The notes below the pieces were generated by a model, which saw nothing but the letters and a program-made list of their open reading frames with translations, searched no databases and had not been told where the DNA came from. Made by a program: the position numbers and the translations under genes. From positions 124,001 to 188,000 of the forward strand of contig NZ_JACYHF010000002.1 in NCBI RefSeq assembly GCF_016482685.1: a DNA stretch of 64,000 nucleotides, given 5' to 3'. Position 1 is the first letter of the stretch. Each line of letters opens with the position of its first letter. This document shows positions 17,053 through 25,712 of this stretch, in pieces. Source of the DNA: Streptomyces sp. DSM 110735 (GTDB lineage: Bacteria; Actinomycetota; Actinomycetes; Streptomycetales; Streptomycetaceae).

Positions 17053-17400
17053 TCAGGCTCGTTTTCCCTCGCCCTGCGTCGCCTGGAGATCGGCGAGGAG
17101 TTCGGCCTGGCCCGCGAGGACGCCGGAGAGGATGGTCCGTGCCACGCGGAGCAGCTCCGCCACGTGGGGGCTGGTCAGGGAGTAGTAGACGTTCGAGCCC
17201 TCTTTGCGCGTCCTGACCAGGTTGGCGCGGCGCAGTACGGCCAACTGCTGGGAGAGGCTGGCGGGCTCGATGCCGACCTCGGGCAGCATCTCGGCGACCG
17301 CGTGCTCACGCTCGCTGAGCAGCTCCAGGACCCGGATGCGAGCGGGGTGGCCCAGGGTCTTGAAGAACTCCGCCTTCAACTGGTACAGCGGCGTACTCAC
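17053..17400 (-). CDS. ArsR/SmtB-family repressor beside SulP transporter
   Basis: A 115-residue winged-helix regulator. The GTG at 17400 follows GGGGAG and gives the usual start (STPLYQLKAEFFKTLGHPARIRVLELL). The recognition helix is PASLSQQLAVLRRANLV. There is no cysteine at all, so it cannot be a classical thiol metal sensor such as ArsR or CadC; the inducer is unknown. It lies downstream of the SulP and ATPase genes on the same strand, separated by 229 bases. An inverted repeat at 17555-17574 in that gap matches one in front of SulP, suggesting that it represses both itself and the transporter. Confidence 0.88.
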   Translation of the reverse strand: MSTPLYQLKAEFFKTLGHPARIRVLELLSEREHAVAEMLPEVGIEPASLSQQLAVLRRANLVRTRKEGSNVYYSLTSPHVAELLRVARTILSGVLAGQAELLADLQATQGEGKRA

Positions 17401-17554
17401 CGGGTCGTCTCCCCTTCCGCACGACGCCACGCCTCGGCGCCTCGCCCCCGGCCCTTCCTCATCACCATGCGACCCATCCTCGCGCGCGGCATCCGCCCCG
17501 GCCGAATCCACGTCGACGACGGGAGCCGCCGGTTCCGGCGGCGATGACCTCGTG

Positions 17555-17574
17555 AATTGCCGAGATTAGCAAGT
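17555..17574. promoter_or_regulatory. Likely ArsR operator upstream of arsR-type gene
   Basis: The inverted repeat AATTGC-N8-GCAAGT has core TTGC (17557-17560) and GCAA (17569-17572). It sits about 155 bases before the ArsR start at 17400. The same core and spacing occur at 19858-19873 in front of the SulP gene. AT-rich inverted repeats of this kind are typical ArsR-family operators. Confidence 0.6.
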
Positions 17575-17629
17575 CCTCGAACCGCCGGATCGACCCCGTT
17601 CCCCACGGCTCCACCGGCGGCACCGCCCC

Positions 17630-18055
17630 TCACAGCGGGAGCGTGATCCAGATGCTTTTGCCGCCGCCGTCGTCGTCGGCGCGGACCGCCGCGCTGCCGC
17701 CCAGGCCGAGCGTCAGCTCCATGACCGTGGCCAGACCGCCCGTGCCGCCGTCCACGCCCGGTCCGTCGAGCCGGGGCCGGTGGGGGTGGCGGTCGTGGAC
17801 GGCGAAGGCGACGCGGTCGGAGGCCGCCGCGTAGACCACGGTGACCTGCGGGGACAGTACGGCGGCGTGCCGCACGCTGTTGGTCACCAGCTCGCTCACG
17901 ATCAACAGGGCCGGGTCCACAGCAGGGTGGCGCAGTCCGATGCCCCACTCCGTCAGCGCCTGCTCGGCGGTCTGACGGGCGAGGCGTACGGCGGAGGGTT
18001 CCGCGGGGAGCGTGAGGACGTGCCGGTGGGGCAGGGCGTTCAGCTCGGTGAACAT
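17630..18055 (-). CDS. RsbW-like ATP-binding protein (anti-sigma kinase type)
   Basis: A 141-residue HATPase_c protein. The N box is LLIVSELVTNSVRHA and the later GGLATVMEL is the usual G region; the C-terminus is KSIWITLPL. Streptomyces carry many such stand-alone ATPases; those studied bind or phosphorylate anti-sigma antagonists. The start ATG (18055-18053) shares one base with the SulP stop; a GTG one codon earlier, at 18058, is equally possible and gives a GTGA overlap. Coupling to a transporter whose last domain is STAS, the fold of anti-sigma antagonists, hints that this ATPase might act on that STAS domain. That is inference. Confidence 0.88.
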   Translation of the reverse strand: MFTELNALPHRHVLTLPAEPSAVRLARQTAEQALTEWGIGLRHPAVDPALLIVSELVTNSVRHAAVLSPQVTVVYAAASDRVAFAVHDRHPHRPRLDGPGVDGGTGGLATVMELTLGLGGSAAVRADDDGGGKSIWITLPL

Positions 18056-19791
18056 CACGCCTCCACCGGGTGCGTCACCGTCGAGGTGCCCGCCGGACGG
18101 TCCGGCAGCACTCCGGCGCGCTCCAGATACTCCCGCGCGCCCCGGATCGCCTCCGGCGTCGTGGCGTACTCGCGACCCTCGTGCCGCAGCAGCTCCAGCG
18201 CGCCCACGGATGCGAGCACCCGGCGCTGACCTGGCCGTACCCCGGAAGCCAGGACGCGGATGCCGCGCCGCTCCAGCTTCTCCACCGCGTCCTTGAGGAC
18301 GAGCACGCCAGTGGCGTCCATGGTCGACACCCGCGACATGCGCAGGATGACGACACGTACGTCCGCGACCTCGGTCAGCTCCAGCAGGAAGCGGTGGGCG
18401 GCGGCGAAGAACAGCGGACCGTCGATGCGGTACGCCACGATGTGCTCGGCGAGCAGGGCGTGTTCCTCGGCGGTGTGGTCGGCGCGGTCGAGCGGCACCT
18501 GTTCGAAGCGAGCCTGCTTGGCGACCGCGCGCAGGGCGAGCGCCCCGGCGACGACGAGTCCGATGACGACCGCGTAGACGAGGTCGAGGGCGACGGTCGC
18601 GACGGCGGTCAGGACGAGGACCAGGGCGTCGGAGCGGGTGGACCTGAGCATGGCCCGCAGCGCGCCGACCTCGACCATGCGGACCGCCGTGGCCAGCAGG
18701 ACTCCGGCGAGCGCCGCCAGCGGGATCTTCGAGACCAGCGGCGCGGCGGCGAAGACGATCACCGCGAGGACGACGGCGTGCGTCAGGGCGGCGAGCCGGG
18801 AGCCCGCGCCGGTACGGACGTTGACCGCCGTACGCGCGATGGCGCCGGTCGCCGGGACACCGCCGAACAGCGGGGCGGCGATGTTGGCCAGCCCCTGCCC
18901 GAACAGCTCGCGGTCCGGGTCGTGCCGCTGCCCGACCGTCATCCCGTCGGCGACCGAGGCGGACAGCAGCGACTCCAGCGCGGCCAGGGCGGCGACCGCC
19001 ACGGCGGGCCCGAGCAGACTGCCGAGCGAGCCGAGGTCGAGGAAGGACAGCGAGGGAAGGGGCAGCCCGGCCGGCAGGTCACCGATCGGCTTCGCCCCGT
19101 GGAACCCGCCGACCCGCGCCACGATCGTCGCCGCGATCACGGCGACGATCGAGAACGGTACGGTCGGCCGCCACCGGGCGCCCACGAGCATCACGGCGGC
19201 TACGGCGACGGCGAAACCGGCCGCCGTCCAGTTCGGCTCCTTCGCGAACTCCTCGACCGCCCGCCAGGTCACGACCAGCACCCGGTCGCCCTCGGGCTTG
19301 GCCACGCCCAGGGCGTTCGGGATCTGCTGCAGCCCGATGACACAGGCGATGCCGAGGGTGAAGCCCTCGACGACGGGCGCGGGGATGTACCGCATGTACT
19401 TACCCGCCCGCAGCACCGCAAGCCCGACGAGCAGGACGCCCGCCATGAGACCGACGGTGAGCACCCCGGTGGGACCGTACCGGCCGACGATCGGCACGAG
19501 GACCACGGTCATCGCGCCGGTCGGCCCGGACACCTGGAGGCTGGACCCCCCGAAGACCGCCGCCACCGCACCGGCGACCACGGCGGTCGCCAGCCCCGCC
19601 TCCGCGCCGAGCCCGGAGGAGACCCCGAAGCCCAGCGCTAGCGGCAGCGCGACGATGGCCACGGTGAGCCCGGCGAGCAGGTCGCGACGCGGGTCGCGAC
19701 GCAGCTCCGCGAGATCGCCCCGGCCGGGCAGGAGCGCGGCGACGGATGCCCACACGCGGCGGAAACCGACCTGGTACGGCGGTACGGACAC
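18055..19791 (-). CDS. SulP-family anion transporter with STAS domain
   Basis: A 578-residue inner-membrane protein, GTG start at 19791. The N-terminal 430 residues contain 10-12 membrane segments with the SulP signature near residues 35-60 (LAGLTVAIVALPLALGFG) and PTGAMTVVLVPIV. The last 110 or so residues form a STAS domain (RVVILRMSRVSTMDATGVLVLK split around residue 490), with Ser/Thr at the usual phosphorylation position. SulP proteins carry sulfate, bicarbonate or related anions; the substrate here is not deducible. It is translationally coupled to the RsbW-like ATPase, and an ArsR-type operator lies 65 bases upstream. Confidence 0.92.
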   Translation of the reverse strand: MSVPPYQVGFRRVWASVAALLPGRGDLAELRRDPRRDLLAGLTVAIVALPLALGFGVSSGLGAEAGLATAVVAGAVAAVFGGSSLQVSGPTGAMTVVLVPIVGRYGPTGVLTVGLMAGVLLVGLAVLRAGKYMRYIPAPVVEGFTLGIACVIGLQQIPNALGVAKPEGDRVLVVTWRAVEEFAKEPNWTAAGFAVAVAAVMLVGARWRPTVPFSIVAVIAATIVARVGGFHGAKPIGDLPAGLPLPSLSFLDLGSLGSLLGPAVAVAALAALESLLSASVADGMTVGQRHDPDRELFGQGLANIAAPLFGGVPATGAIARTAVNVRTGAGSRLAALTHAVVLAVIVFAAAPLVSKIPLAALAGVLLATAVRMVEVGALRAMLRSTRSDALVLVLTAVATVALDLVYAVVIGLVVAGALALRAVAKQARFEQVPLDRADHTAEEHALLAEHIVAYRIDGPLFFAAAHRFLLELTEVADVRVVILRMSRVSTMDATGVLVLKDAVEKLERRGIRVLASGVRPGQRRVLASVGALELLRHEGREYATTPEAIRGAREYLERAGVLPDRPAGTSTVTHPVEA

Positions 19792-19855
19792 GGACCCCTC
19801 GGCTTCCTGCCTGCGGACACAACGAGCACAGCATCAACGAGCACAGCATCTAAGC

Positions 19856-19875
19856 AATTGCGAAATTCTGCAATT
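19856..19875. promoter_or_regulatory. Likely ArsR operator upstream of SulP gene
   Basis: The perfect inverted repeat AATTGC (19856-19861), 8-base spacer, GCAATT (19870-19875) lies 65 bases before the SulP start. It is strikingly AT-rich against its surroundings and matches the 17555-17574 site in core and spacing. An overlapping GCAATTGC palindrome at 19854-19861 is also present. Confidence 0.65.
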
Positions 19876-19955
19876 CCTCAAGTGGCGAGGGCCATGACGC
19901 CCCCGCCACCAGGGGGGTACCGGTCTCCGCCCTCAGGGGGTGCCGGTCTTGGGCT

Positions 19956-20303
19956 TCAGCCCTTCTTGACCACGCTCGACTTGAGCTGCATCGCGCCGAA
20001 CCCGTCGACCTTGCAGTCGATGTCGTGCCCGTCGACCCCGTCGACCAGCCGGATGTTGCGCACCTTGGTCCCGGCCTTGATCCCGGACGGGCTGCCCTTG
20101 ACCTTGAGCGCCTTCACGACCACGACACTGTCGCCGTCCCGCAGCACATTGCCGACGGCGTCCTTGACGACACGCTGCCCTTCTTCGGCACCCGCTTCGC
20201 CGGGCGCCCATTCATGGGCGCACTCCGGACACACCACCAGGGCGTTCATCTCGTAGGTGTACTCGCAGGAGCACTTCGGACAGGGAGGAGGATTCTCGAG
20301 CAT
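19956..20303 (-). CDS. yjdM: YjdM/PhnA-type zinc-ribbon protein
   Basis: A 115-residue protein, ATG at 20303. The N-terminal zinc ribbon has two cysteine pairs: CPKCSC near residue 8 and [10 protein letters not shown] near residue 23. A compact beta domain follows ([50 protein letters not shown]). This is the full length of YjdM (formerly PhnA), a conserved protein once linked to alkylphosphonate use but without a proven role in it. It is a single gene facing the SulP promoter region. Confidence 0.93.
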   Translation of the reverse strand: MLENPPPCPKCSCEYTYEMNALVVCPECAHEWAPGEAGAEEGQRVVKDAVGNVLRDGDSVVVVKALKVKGSPSGIKAGTKVRNIRLVDGVDGHDIDCKVDGFGAMQLKSSVVKKG

Positions 20304-20370
20304 CCGACCAGCCTATCCGCCCCCTGCGGGCGCTGACCTCGGCGTCTGCGGGGTCAGCGCGTCTTCGGCG

Positions 20371-22734
20371 TCAGCCCGTCTTCGGTGGCCTCTGCGCGTC
20401 GAAGGCGAAGAGCGTGTTCTTCGCCGCCGCCACGACCAGCGCCCGCCCCGCGACGGTCACGCGCGGGCTCGCCCCCTGCTCCCCCGTGAAGCCGTCGGCC
20501 CGCGGACCGGTCGACCACAGGACCGTACCGTCGCGCGGCGACAGGGCGACCACCCGGCCGGTCGCCGAGCTGAAGTACAGGGCACCGGTTCCCGCCACGG
20601 GTCCCGAGGCGCCCTCCACCTCCGTCTGCCGCGACCACTTCTCGCGCCCTGTCGCGGGGTCGAGCGCCCTGACACGACCGGTCTGCCCGCTCACGTAGAG
20701 GGTGCCGTCCACCATGCCGGGCGTCCCCCGGTACGTCCTGGCCAGCCGGGAGTACGTGACCTTCCGCGTGGTCGGGTCGACCCGCACCACGCCGTCGTAC
20801 CCCACCGACGGCGCCGCCTCCTCGACCGGCTCGCGAAGGAGGACGAGCTTGCCGTCGGCGACGCCCATCGGCACGGCGGGACCGTCGACCGCGACGGGCG
20901 CGCCCAGGGTCCCCGAGGTCCGGTCGAGCGGGTACAGGACGGGGTGAAGCACCTCCGGGGCGTCCGCCTCCGCGTCCGTCGCGCACATCGCGAACAGCCG
21001 CGCTCCCGCCGGGACGGGGGCGCACTGCGTGCCCGCGGGGAACGGCGTCGTCCAGCGGACCTCGCCACTGTGCGCGTCCCGGGCCTCGAAGCGGGAGTTG
21101 GAACCGTCGACCGACACGACGGCGGAGCCCGTCACGAGGGCGTCCCGGGTCCGACCCGTGACGGCCTGCGACTGGGCGCCCGACGGCGCGGACCACAGCT
21201 CCCTGCCGCTGCGCGCGTCCAGGGCCACGACCTCTTCGGGCGGGGACTGCGGGTCGTCCTGTGCGGCGACGCGGTATCCGAGCACGGTGTCGTCGGTGGC
21301 GCCGACCATGTACATCCCATGGGCGGGGACGCCCGGGCTCTTCACCGTCCACACCCGCGAGCCGTCCCCGGCCCTGACCCGGGTCGCGACGACACCGCCG
21401 CCCCCGCAGTAGAGCGCGTCACCGCGCGCGACGCACCGCAGCTCGTCGGGGAGGTCCTGGCCACCCCGTACGGTCGTACGCCACGGCTTGAAGCCGTTCG
21501 GAAGCGGGACTCCGGACGCCGTGACACTGGCGCCCTTGTCGCCGCCGCCGTCGCCGCCCCCGAGGCGACCCCCGCTCAGCGCGGCGACTCCCCCGCCGAT
21601 CGCCGCCACGGCGATGGCGGCCGCGAGCACGGGGCGCCATCGGCCGCGCGGGCGGCGACCGACGGGGGTGCGGGCGTCTGCCGCGCTTCCCGCGCTTTCC
21701 GCGTCGGGAGCGGGCAGGGCGGTGGGCGCCGGGGTGACCGGCGGCGGAGTCGCCGGGGACGGGGTGACCGGAGCCGGATCGGTCTGCGCCGGAGTGACCG
21801 GAGCCGGAGTGTCCGGCGTCGCGGAGTGGTGCTGGGTGATCATGTCCCGGGTACGGCCCGCGCCGACCGCGTTCGCCTCCGCCCCGCCCAGGTCGACCGG
21901 CAGGTCCCGCAGCAGCACGAGGAGTTCGTCCGCCGAGGGGCGCCCGCCCGGCTCCTTGTCCAGGCACGGCTCGACGACCGCCCGCAGAGCGGCGGGCACC
22001 GCGTCGAGCGACGGCTCGTCGTGCACCACCTGGTACGCCGTGATGTACGGGCTGTCCGCGTCGAAGGGTCCACGCCCCGTCGCCGCGTACACCAGCAGCG
22101 TGCCCATGGAGAAGACGTCGGAGCGCGGACCCACGGCACGCGGCGCCTGCAACTGCTCCGGCGACATGAAGGGCGGCGTACCGATGACGCGCCCGGTCAT
22201 CGTCAGCGTCTCCTGGTCCACGGCGCGCGAGATGCCGAAGTCGATGACGCGCGGACCCTCGGGCGAGAGCACGACGTTCGAGGGCTTCAGGTCACGGTGG
22301 ACGACCCCCACCCGGTGGATGTCGCGCAGCGCCTCCGCCATCCCGATGGCGAGCCTGCGCAGTTCCGCCCCGCTCAACGGACCCTCGGTGGCGCAGTGCT
22401 CGGCGAGCGTGCGCCCCTCGATGTAGGTCGTCGCCATCCACGGCTGATCGGCCTCGGGGGCGGCGTCGACCACGGCGGCGGTGAACGCCCCGCTCACCCG
22501 CCGCGCCGCCGCCACCTCCTGGCGGAAACGGGTACGGAACTCGTCGTCCTCCGCGAACTGCCGGTGGATCAGCTTGATCGCGACAGGCCGCCCCGAACTC
22601 GTACGACCCAGGAAGACCGTCCCCATGCCGCCCGAGCCGAGCCGCGCCTCCAGTGGATAACCACCGATCTCGGCTGGATCACCCTCGCGCAGCGACACCG
22701 TCCCCGACCTCCCGCTTCCCCGCACCTGAGCCAC
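20371..22734 (-). CDS. Ser/Thr protein kinase with PQQ-type beta-propeller sensor
   Basis: A 787-residue transmembrane kinase. Glycine loop GSGGMG (33-38), catalytic Lys54, HRDLKPSN (146-153), DFG (165-167) and APE-like SPEQ show an active PknB-type kinase. Residues 300-365 are a Pro/Thr-rich juxtamembrane linker with repeated PAPVTP units. One membrane span covers about 368-388. The extracellular part has PQQ/BamB-like propeller blades (VVALDARSGRELWSAP, VRALDPATGREKWSR, VVALSPRDGTVLWS). Such kinases sense outside signals through the propeller. The start is a GTG at 22734; an internal start near GTVSLREGD is possible. It appears monocistronic. Confidence 0.9.
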   Translation of the reverse strand: MAQVRGSGRSGTVSLREGDPAEIGGYPLEARLGSGGMGTVFLGRTSSGRPVAIKLIHRQFAEDDEFRTRFRQEVAAARRVSGAFTAAVVDAAPEADQPWMATTYIEGRTLAEHCATEGPLSGAELRRLAIGMAEALRDIHRVGVVHRDLKPSNVVLSPEGPRVIDFGISRAVDQETLTMTGRVIGTPPFMSPEQLQAPRAVGPRSDVFSMGTLLVYAATGRGPFDADSPYITAYQVVHDEPSLDAVPAALRAVVEPCLDKEPGGRPSADELLVLLRDLPVDLGGAEANAVGAGRTRDMITQHHSATPDTPAPVTPAQTDPAPVTPSPATPPPVTPAPTALPAPDAESAGSAADARTPVGRRPRGRWRPVLAAAIAVAAIGGGVAALSGGRLGGGDGGGDKGASVTASGVPLPNGFKPWRTTVRGGQDLPDELRCVARGDALYCGGGGVVATRVRAGDGSRVWTVKSPGVPAHGMYMVGATDDTVLGYRVAAQDDPQSPPEEVVALDARSGRELWSAPSGAQSQAVTGRTRDALVTGSAVVSVDGSNSRFEARDAHSGEVRWTTPFPAGTQCAPVPAGARLFAMCATDAEADAPEVLHPVLYPLDRTSGTLGAPVAVDGPAVPMGVADGKLVLLREPVEEAAPSVGYDGVVRVDPTTRKVTYSRLARTYRGTPGMVDGTLYVSGQTGRVRALDPATGREKWSRQTEVEGASGPVAGTGALYFSSATGRVVALSPRDGTVLWSTGPRADGFTGEQGASPRVTVAGRALVVAAAKNTLFAFDAQRPPKTG

Positions 22735-23097
22735 CGCGGGCCCGCGTACCCGCCGTGCACAAACTAGTCGCAGGGGGGTACGGCACGGCGACGCGGGTGA
22801 CGATCAAAGAGCCGTCCGCGGTCCCGCCGAAGCGGGTCTCCGTCGGAGGAACGAGCAACTCCTCGCCCCGGAAGGCGAGTTCATGCCGAGGCACGCACCA
22901 CGTCCCTGGGCGGGCGAACCGGTGTCACGCCCCCGGCTCCGGCGACCCCCCGGAACGGACTCACCGGAGCCCGGGAGGGCGCCCCTCTCCCCGACGGCGG
23001 ACAATGAGATCCCGGGGAGCCTTTGTAAGTTGAGGCCGGAGCAGAATCAGGGCAACGGCGGTGGATCACGCCGGACAGAACCTCAGGAGGGGAAAGC
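22735..23097. other. 363-base intergenic region between divergent genes
   Basis: This gap lies between the divergent kinase and phosphoesterase genes and must hold both promoters. Short open frames on both strands lack start signals and normal codon bias, so I call no gene. The one clear element is the AGGAGGGG ribosome site seven bases before 23098. I cannot fix a -35/-10 pair with confidence. Confidence 0.6.
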
Positions 23098-24315
23098 GTG
23101 ACCGAGACCAGCGACACCCGAGCCGCCGCCGGTGAAGCGGAAGAGGCGCCACGGAGCGGACTGCGGCGCGTGATGCGCTACCTCCCCCTGGTCGCCCCCG
23201 TCCTGCTGTGGGCGGTGCCCTGCTGGGTCCTCCTGTACGGCGGCCAGCACTGGCCGCTGCCCGTGACACTGACCGGCACCGCGCTGTTCGTCCTCGGTCT
23301 GACCGGTATGCCGCTCGCGATGGCGCGCGGCCACGGGCGGCGCCAGCAGGACCGGGCGGCGATCGTCGGGGACACGCTGCTGGGCGGCATCTGGATCCTG
23401 TTCACCTGGTCCGTCCTGCTCGGCGTCCTGCTGCGGCTCGCCCTGACCGTGGCAGGCGTCGGTGACGGCGAGGACCGGGCGCGCATCGTCACCTGGGCCG
23501 TGCTCGGCGTGGCCGCCGTGCTGCTGGTCTGGGGTTACACCGAGGCGCGCCGCGTGCCCCGCGTGCGCCGGCTCGACGTGCACCTCCCGCGACTGGGCGC
23601 CGGTCTTGACGGCACCCGGGTCGCCCTGATCACCGACACCCACTACGGTCCGCTCGACCGCGCCCGCTGGTCGGAACGGGTCTGCGAGACGGTGAACACG
23701 CTGGATGCCGACCTGGTCTGCCACACCGGCGACATCGCGGACGGCACGGCTCAGCGCCGTCGCGCCCAGGCCGCCCCGCTCGGCACCGTGCGGGCGACCC
23801 GGGCCCGCGTCTACGTCACCGGCAACCACGAGTACTACAGCGAGGCGCAGGGCTGGGTCGACCTGATGGACGAGCTGGGCTGGGAGCCGCTGCGCAACCG
23901 TCATCTGCTGCTCGAACGCGGCGGCGACACCCTCGTGGTCGCGGGTGTGGACGACGTCACCGCCGAGTCCTCCGGTCTGCCGGGCCACCGCGCGAACCTC
24001 GCCGACGCCCTGGACGGCGCCGACCCCGGTCTCCCCGTCCTCCTCCTCGCCCATCAGCCCAAGTTCATCGACCGCGCCGCCGCCCACGGCATCGACCTCC
24101 AGCTCTCCGGCCACACCCACGGCGGCCAGATCTGGCCCTTCCACCACCTGGTCCGCCTCGACCAGCCCGCCCTCGCCGGTCTCACCCGCCACGGCGCCCG
24201 CACCCTCCTCTACACCAGCCGGGGCACCGGCTTCTGGGGTCCGCCGTTCCGCGTCTTCGCCCCCAGCGAGATCACCCTGCTCGTCCTCCGCTCCGGGCAA
24301 CCCGCCGCGTCCTAG
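23098..24315 (+). CDS. Membrane-anchored metallophosphoesterase, YkuE-like
   Basis: A 405-residue protein from the GTG at 23098. About four membrane segments lie in the first 150 residues (LPLVAPVLLWAVPCWVLL; TLTGTALFVLGLTG; GGIWILFTWSVLLGV; VLGVAAVLLVWGY). The calcineurin-like domain follows with all metal ligands: ITDTHYG (Asp180, His182), CHTGDIAD, VTGNHEYY, LLLAHQP and SGHTHGGQIW. Family members hydrolyse phosphoesters with two metal ions; YkuE of Bacillus is the closest named relative I know. The active site probably faces the cytoplasm or cell surface depending on topology. The DUF427 gene follows 43 bases downstream. Confidence 0.92.
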   Translation: MTETSDTRAAAGEAEEAPRSGLRRVMRYLPLVAPVLLWAVPCWVLLYGGQHWPLPVTLTGTALFVLGLTGMPLAMARGHGRRQQDRAAIVGDTLLGGIWILFTWSVLLGVLLRLALTVAGVGDGEDRARIVTWAVLGVAAVLLVWGYTEARRVPRVRRLDVHLPRLGAGLDGTRVALITDTHYGPLDRARWSERVCETVNTLDADLVCHTGDIADGTAQRRRAQAAPLGTVRATRARVYVTGNHEYYSEAQGWVDLMDELGWEPLRNRHLLLERGGDTLVVAGVDDVTAESSGLPGHRANLADALDGADPGLPVLLLAHQPKFIDRAAAHGIDLQLSGHTHGGQIWPFHHLVRLDQPALAGLTRHGARTLLYTSRGTGFWGPPFRVFAPSEITLLVLRSGQPAAS

Positions 24316-24358
24316 AGGTGGGCGCACCGTCCAGCAGCAAGCCGAAGGAGTACCGGTC

Positions 24359-25171
24359 ATGACCGCGTCCCCCACCGCTCCGCACGTCAGGACCACCCCC
24401 GAGGGCATCCGGTGGGAACCCTCCGAGCGCTGGGTGCGCGGCCGTACCGGCGACATCACGGTCGTCGACAGCAGGCACCCCGTGCTCGTGTGGGAGCCGG
24501 GAACGCCGGTGCCGCTGTACGCCTTCCCGCGCGAGGAGGTCCGGGAGGATCTGCTCCGCCCGGCGAAGAACCCGCCCCTGGGCGCGCACAGCGGATCGCG
24601 GGTCTTCTACGACCTCGAAGCCGAAGGGCGTCTGCTGGAGAACGCCGCCTGGACCTTCCCGTCCGAGGATCTGGCCGGGCACATCGCCTTCGAGTGGTTC
24701 GCGCGGGTGGGCCGGGGTCTGGACCACTGGTACGAAGAGGAAGAGGAGATCTTCGTCCACCCCCGCGACCCGCACAAACGGGTGGACGCCCTCCCGAGCA
24801 GCCGCCACGTCCAGGTCGCGATCGACGGCACGGTCGTCGCCGACACCCGTCGCCCGGTGCTGCTCTTCGAGACCGGTCTGCCGACGCGGTACTACATCCC
24901 GCGCGAGGACGTACGCCTGGACCTGTTCGAGCGCACCGACCACAGCACCGGGTGCCCGTACAAGGGCACCGCCGCGTACTGGTCCTGGCGGGGTGAGGGC
25001 GACGTACCGCCGAATGTCGTCTGGAGCTACCGCCGCCCGCTGCCCGCCGTCGGCGCCGTCCAGGACCTCCTCGCCTTCTACAACGAGGCGGTCGACATCA
25101 CCGTGGACGGCGAACGCCTGGAGCGCCCCGTCACGCCGTTCACCAGGCGGTCGCCGGACGCGGATTCCTGA
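24359..25171 (+). CDS. DUF427 domain protein (two tandem domains)
   Basis: A 270-residue soluble protein; ATG at 24359 with GAAGGAG upstream. Two DUF427 units are visible. The first is about residues 18-125 (ITVVDSRHPVLVWEPG, PLYAFPREEVREDLL, GHIAFEWF). The second is about residues 140-250 (VVADTRRPVLLFETGLPTRY, YIPREDVRLDLF, TAAYWSWRG, YNEAVDITVDG). The duplicated R-P-V-L and P-R-E-D/E-V segments make the tandem nature plain. DUF427 folds resemble small beta barrels and have no settled activity. A strong hairpin follows at 25244-25270. Confidence 0.92.
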   Translation: MTASPTAPHVRTTPEGIRWEPSERWVRGRTGDITVVDSRHPVLVWEPGTPVPLYAFPREEVREDLLRPAKNPPLGAHSGSRVFYDLEAEGRLLENAAWTFPSEDLAGHIAFEWFARVGRGLDHWYEEEEEIFVHPRDPHKRVDALPSSRHVQVAIDGTVVADTRRPVLLFETGLPTRYYIPREDVRLDLFERTDHSTGCPYKGTAAYWSWRGEGDVPPNVVWSYRRPLPAVGAVQDLLAFYNEAVDITVDGERLERPVTPFTRRSPDADS

Positions 25172-25243
25172 CCCGCCACGACTTTGCGAACGCTTTACAA
25201 CCCACCCCGCCGCTGTCTCGTCTCTCCGCTCGACCATCACGAA

Positions 25244-25270
25244 GCCCGCCCGGCCACACGCCGGGCGGGC
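25244..25270. terminator. Strong hairpin after DUF427 gene
   Basis: A perfect 11-base stem, GCCCGCCCGGC (25244-25254) with GCCGGGCGGGC (25260-25270), and a 5-base loop. It lies between the DUF427 stop and the next start and is a probable terminator. The next gene starts only 20 bases on, so it could also shape the 5' end of that mRNA. Confidence 0.75.
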
Positions 25271-25289
25271 CGACGAAAGAGAGCGATTC

Positions 25290-25712
25290 ATGCGCCGAAC
25301 AGTCCTCAGCGCCACGGCGGCCGCCTGCGTCGCCGTGCTGGCGAGCACGGTGCCCGCGTTCGCCCACGGAGGGACCCCGACCGCCCGTCCCTCCGCCCCG
25401 TCCACCGCCGTTCCGTCGGCGCGGCCGAGCGCCCCGGGCGGCGCGGAGCCGAGCGCGGTCCCCACCCGGGTGCCGAGCGCGGTCCCCAGCCGTAAGCCGG
25501 GCGGCGAGGCCACGCCGGTCCCGTCCGTCGCGCCCGGCAAGGGACGCGGCCAGGTCGCCGTCGTGCCCAGCGGCGCTCCCGACACCGGGGAGACCACCGG
25601 CTCCGGCGACTCCGCCCCCACCGCGCTGATCGGCGGCAGCGCCGCGGGCGCCCTCGCGGTGGGCGGCGCGGCGGTCTTCCTCGTGCGCCGCCGACGGGCG
25701 ACCGGGGCATGA
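25290..25712 (+). CDS. Small secreted sortase-substrate-like wall protein
   Basis: A 140-residue protein, ATG at 25290 after AAAGAGAG. It has a signal peptide (1-25, ending VPAFA), a low-complexity Pro/Ser/Ala stalk (26-90) suited to crossing the cell wall, then GAPDTGE (95-101), a hydrophobic segment (111-132) and a RRRR tail. This is the layout of a sortase substrate, with APDTG in place of LPXTG. The next gene, overlapping by ATGA, is a class F sortase, so the pair probably functions together. The missing leucine means the recognition motif is atypical. Confidence 0.85.
   Translation: MRRTVLSATAAACVAVLASTVPAFAHGGTPTARPSAPSTAVPSARPSAPGGAEPSAVPTRVPSAVPSRKPGGEATPVPSVAPGKGRGQVAVVPSGAPDTGETTGSGDSAPTALIGGSAAGALAVGGAAVFLVRRRRATGA

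Noticed and set aside
22679..23101. Short open frames in the kinase-phosphoesterase gap
   Set aside because: They lack start signals and a convincing protein pattern. The region is better read as two divergent promoters.
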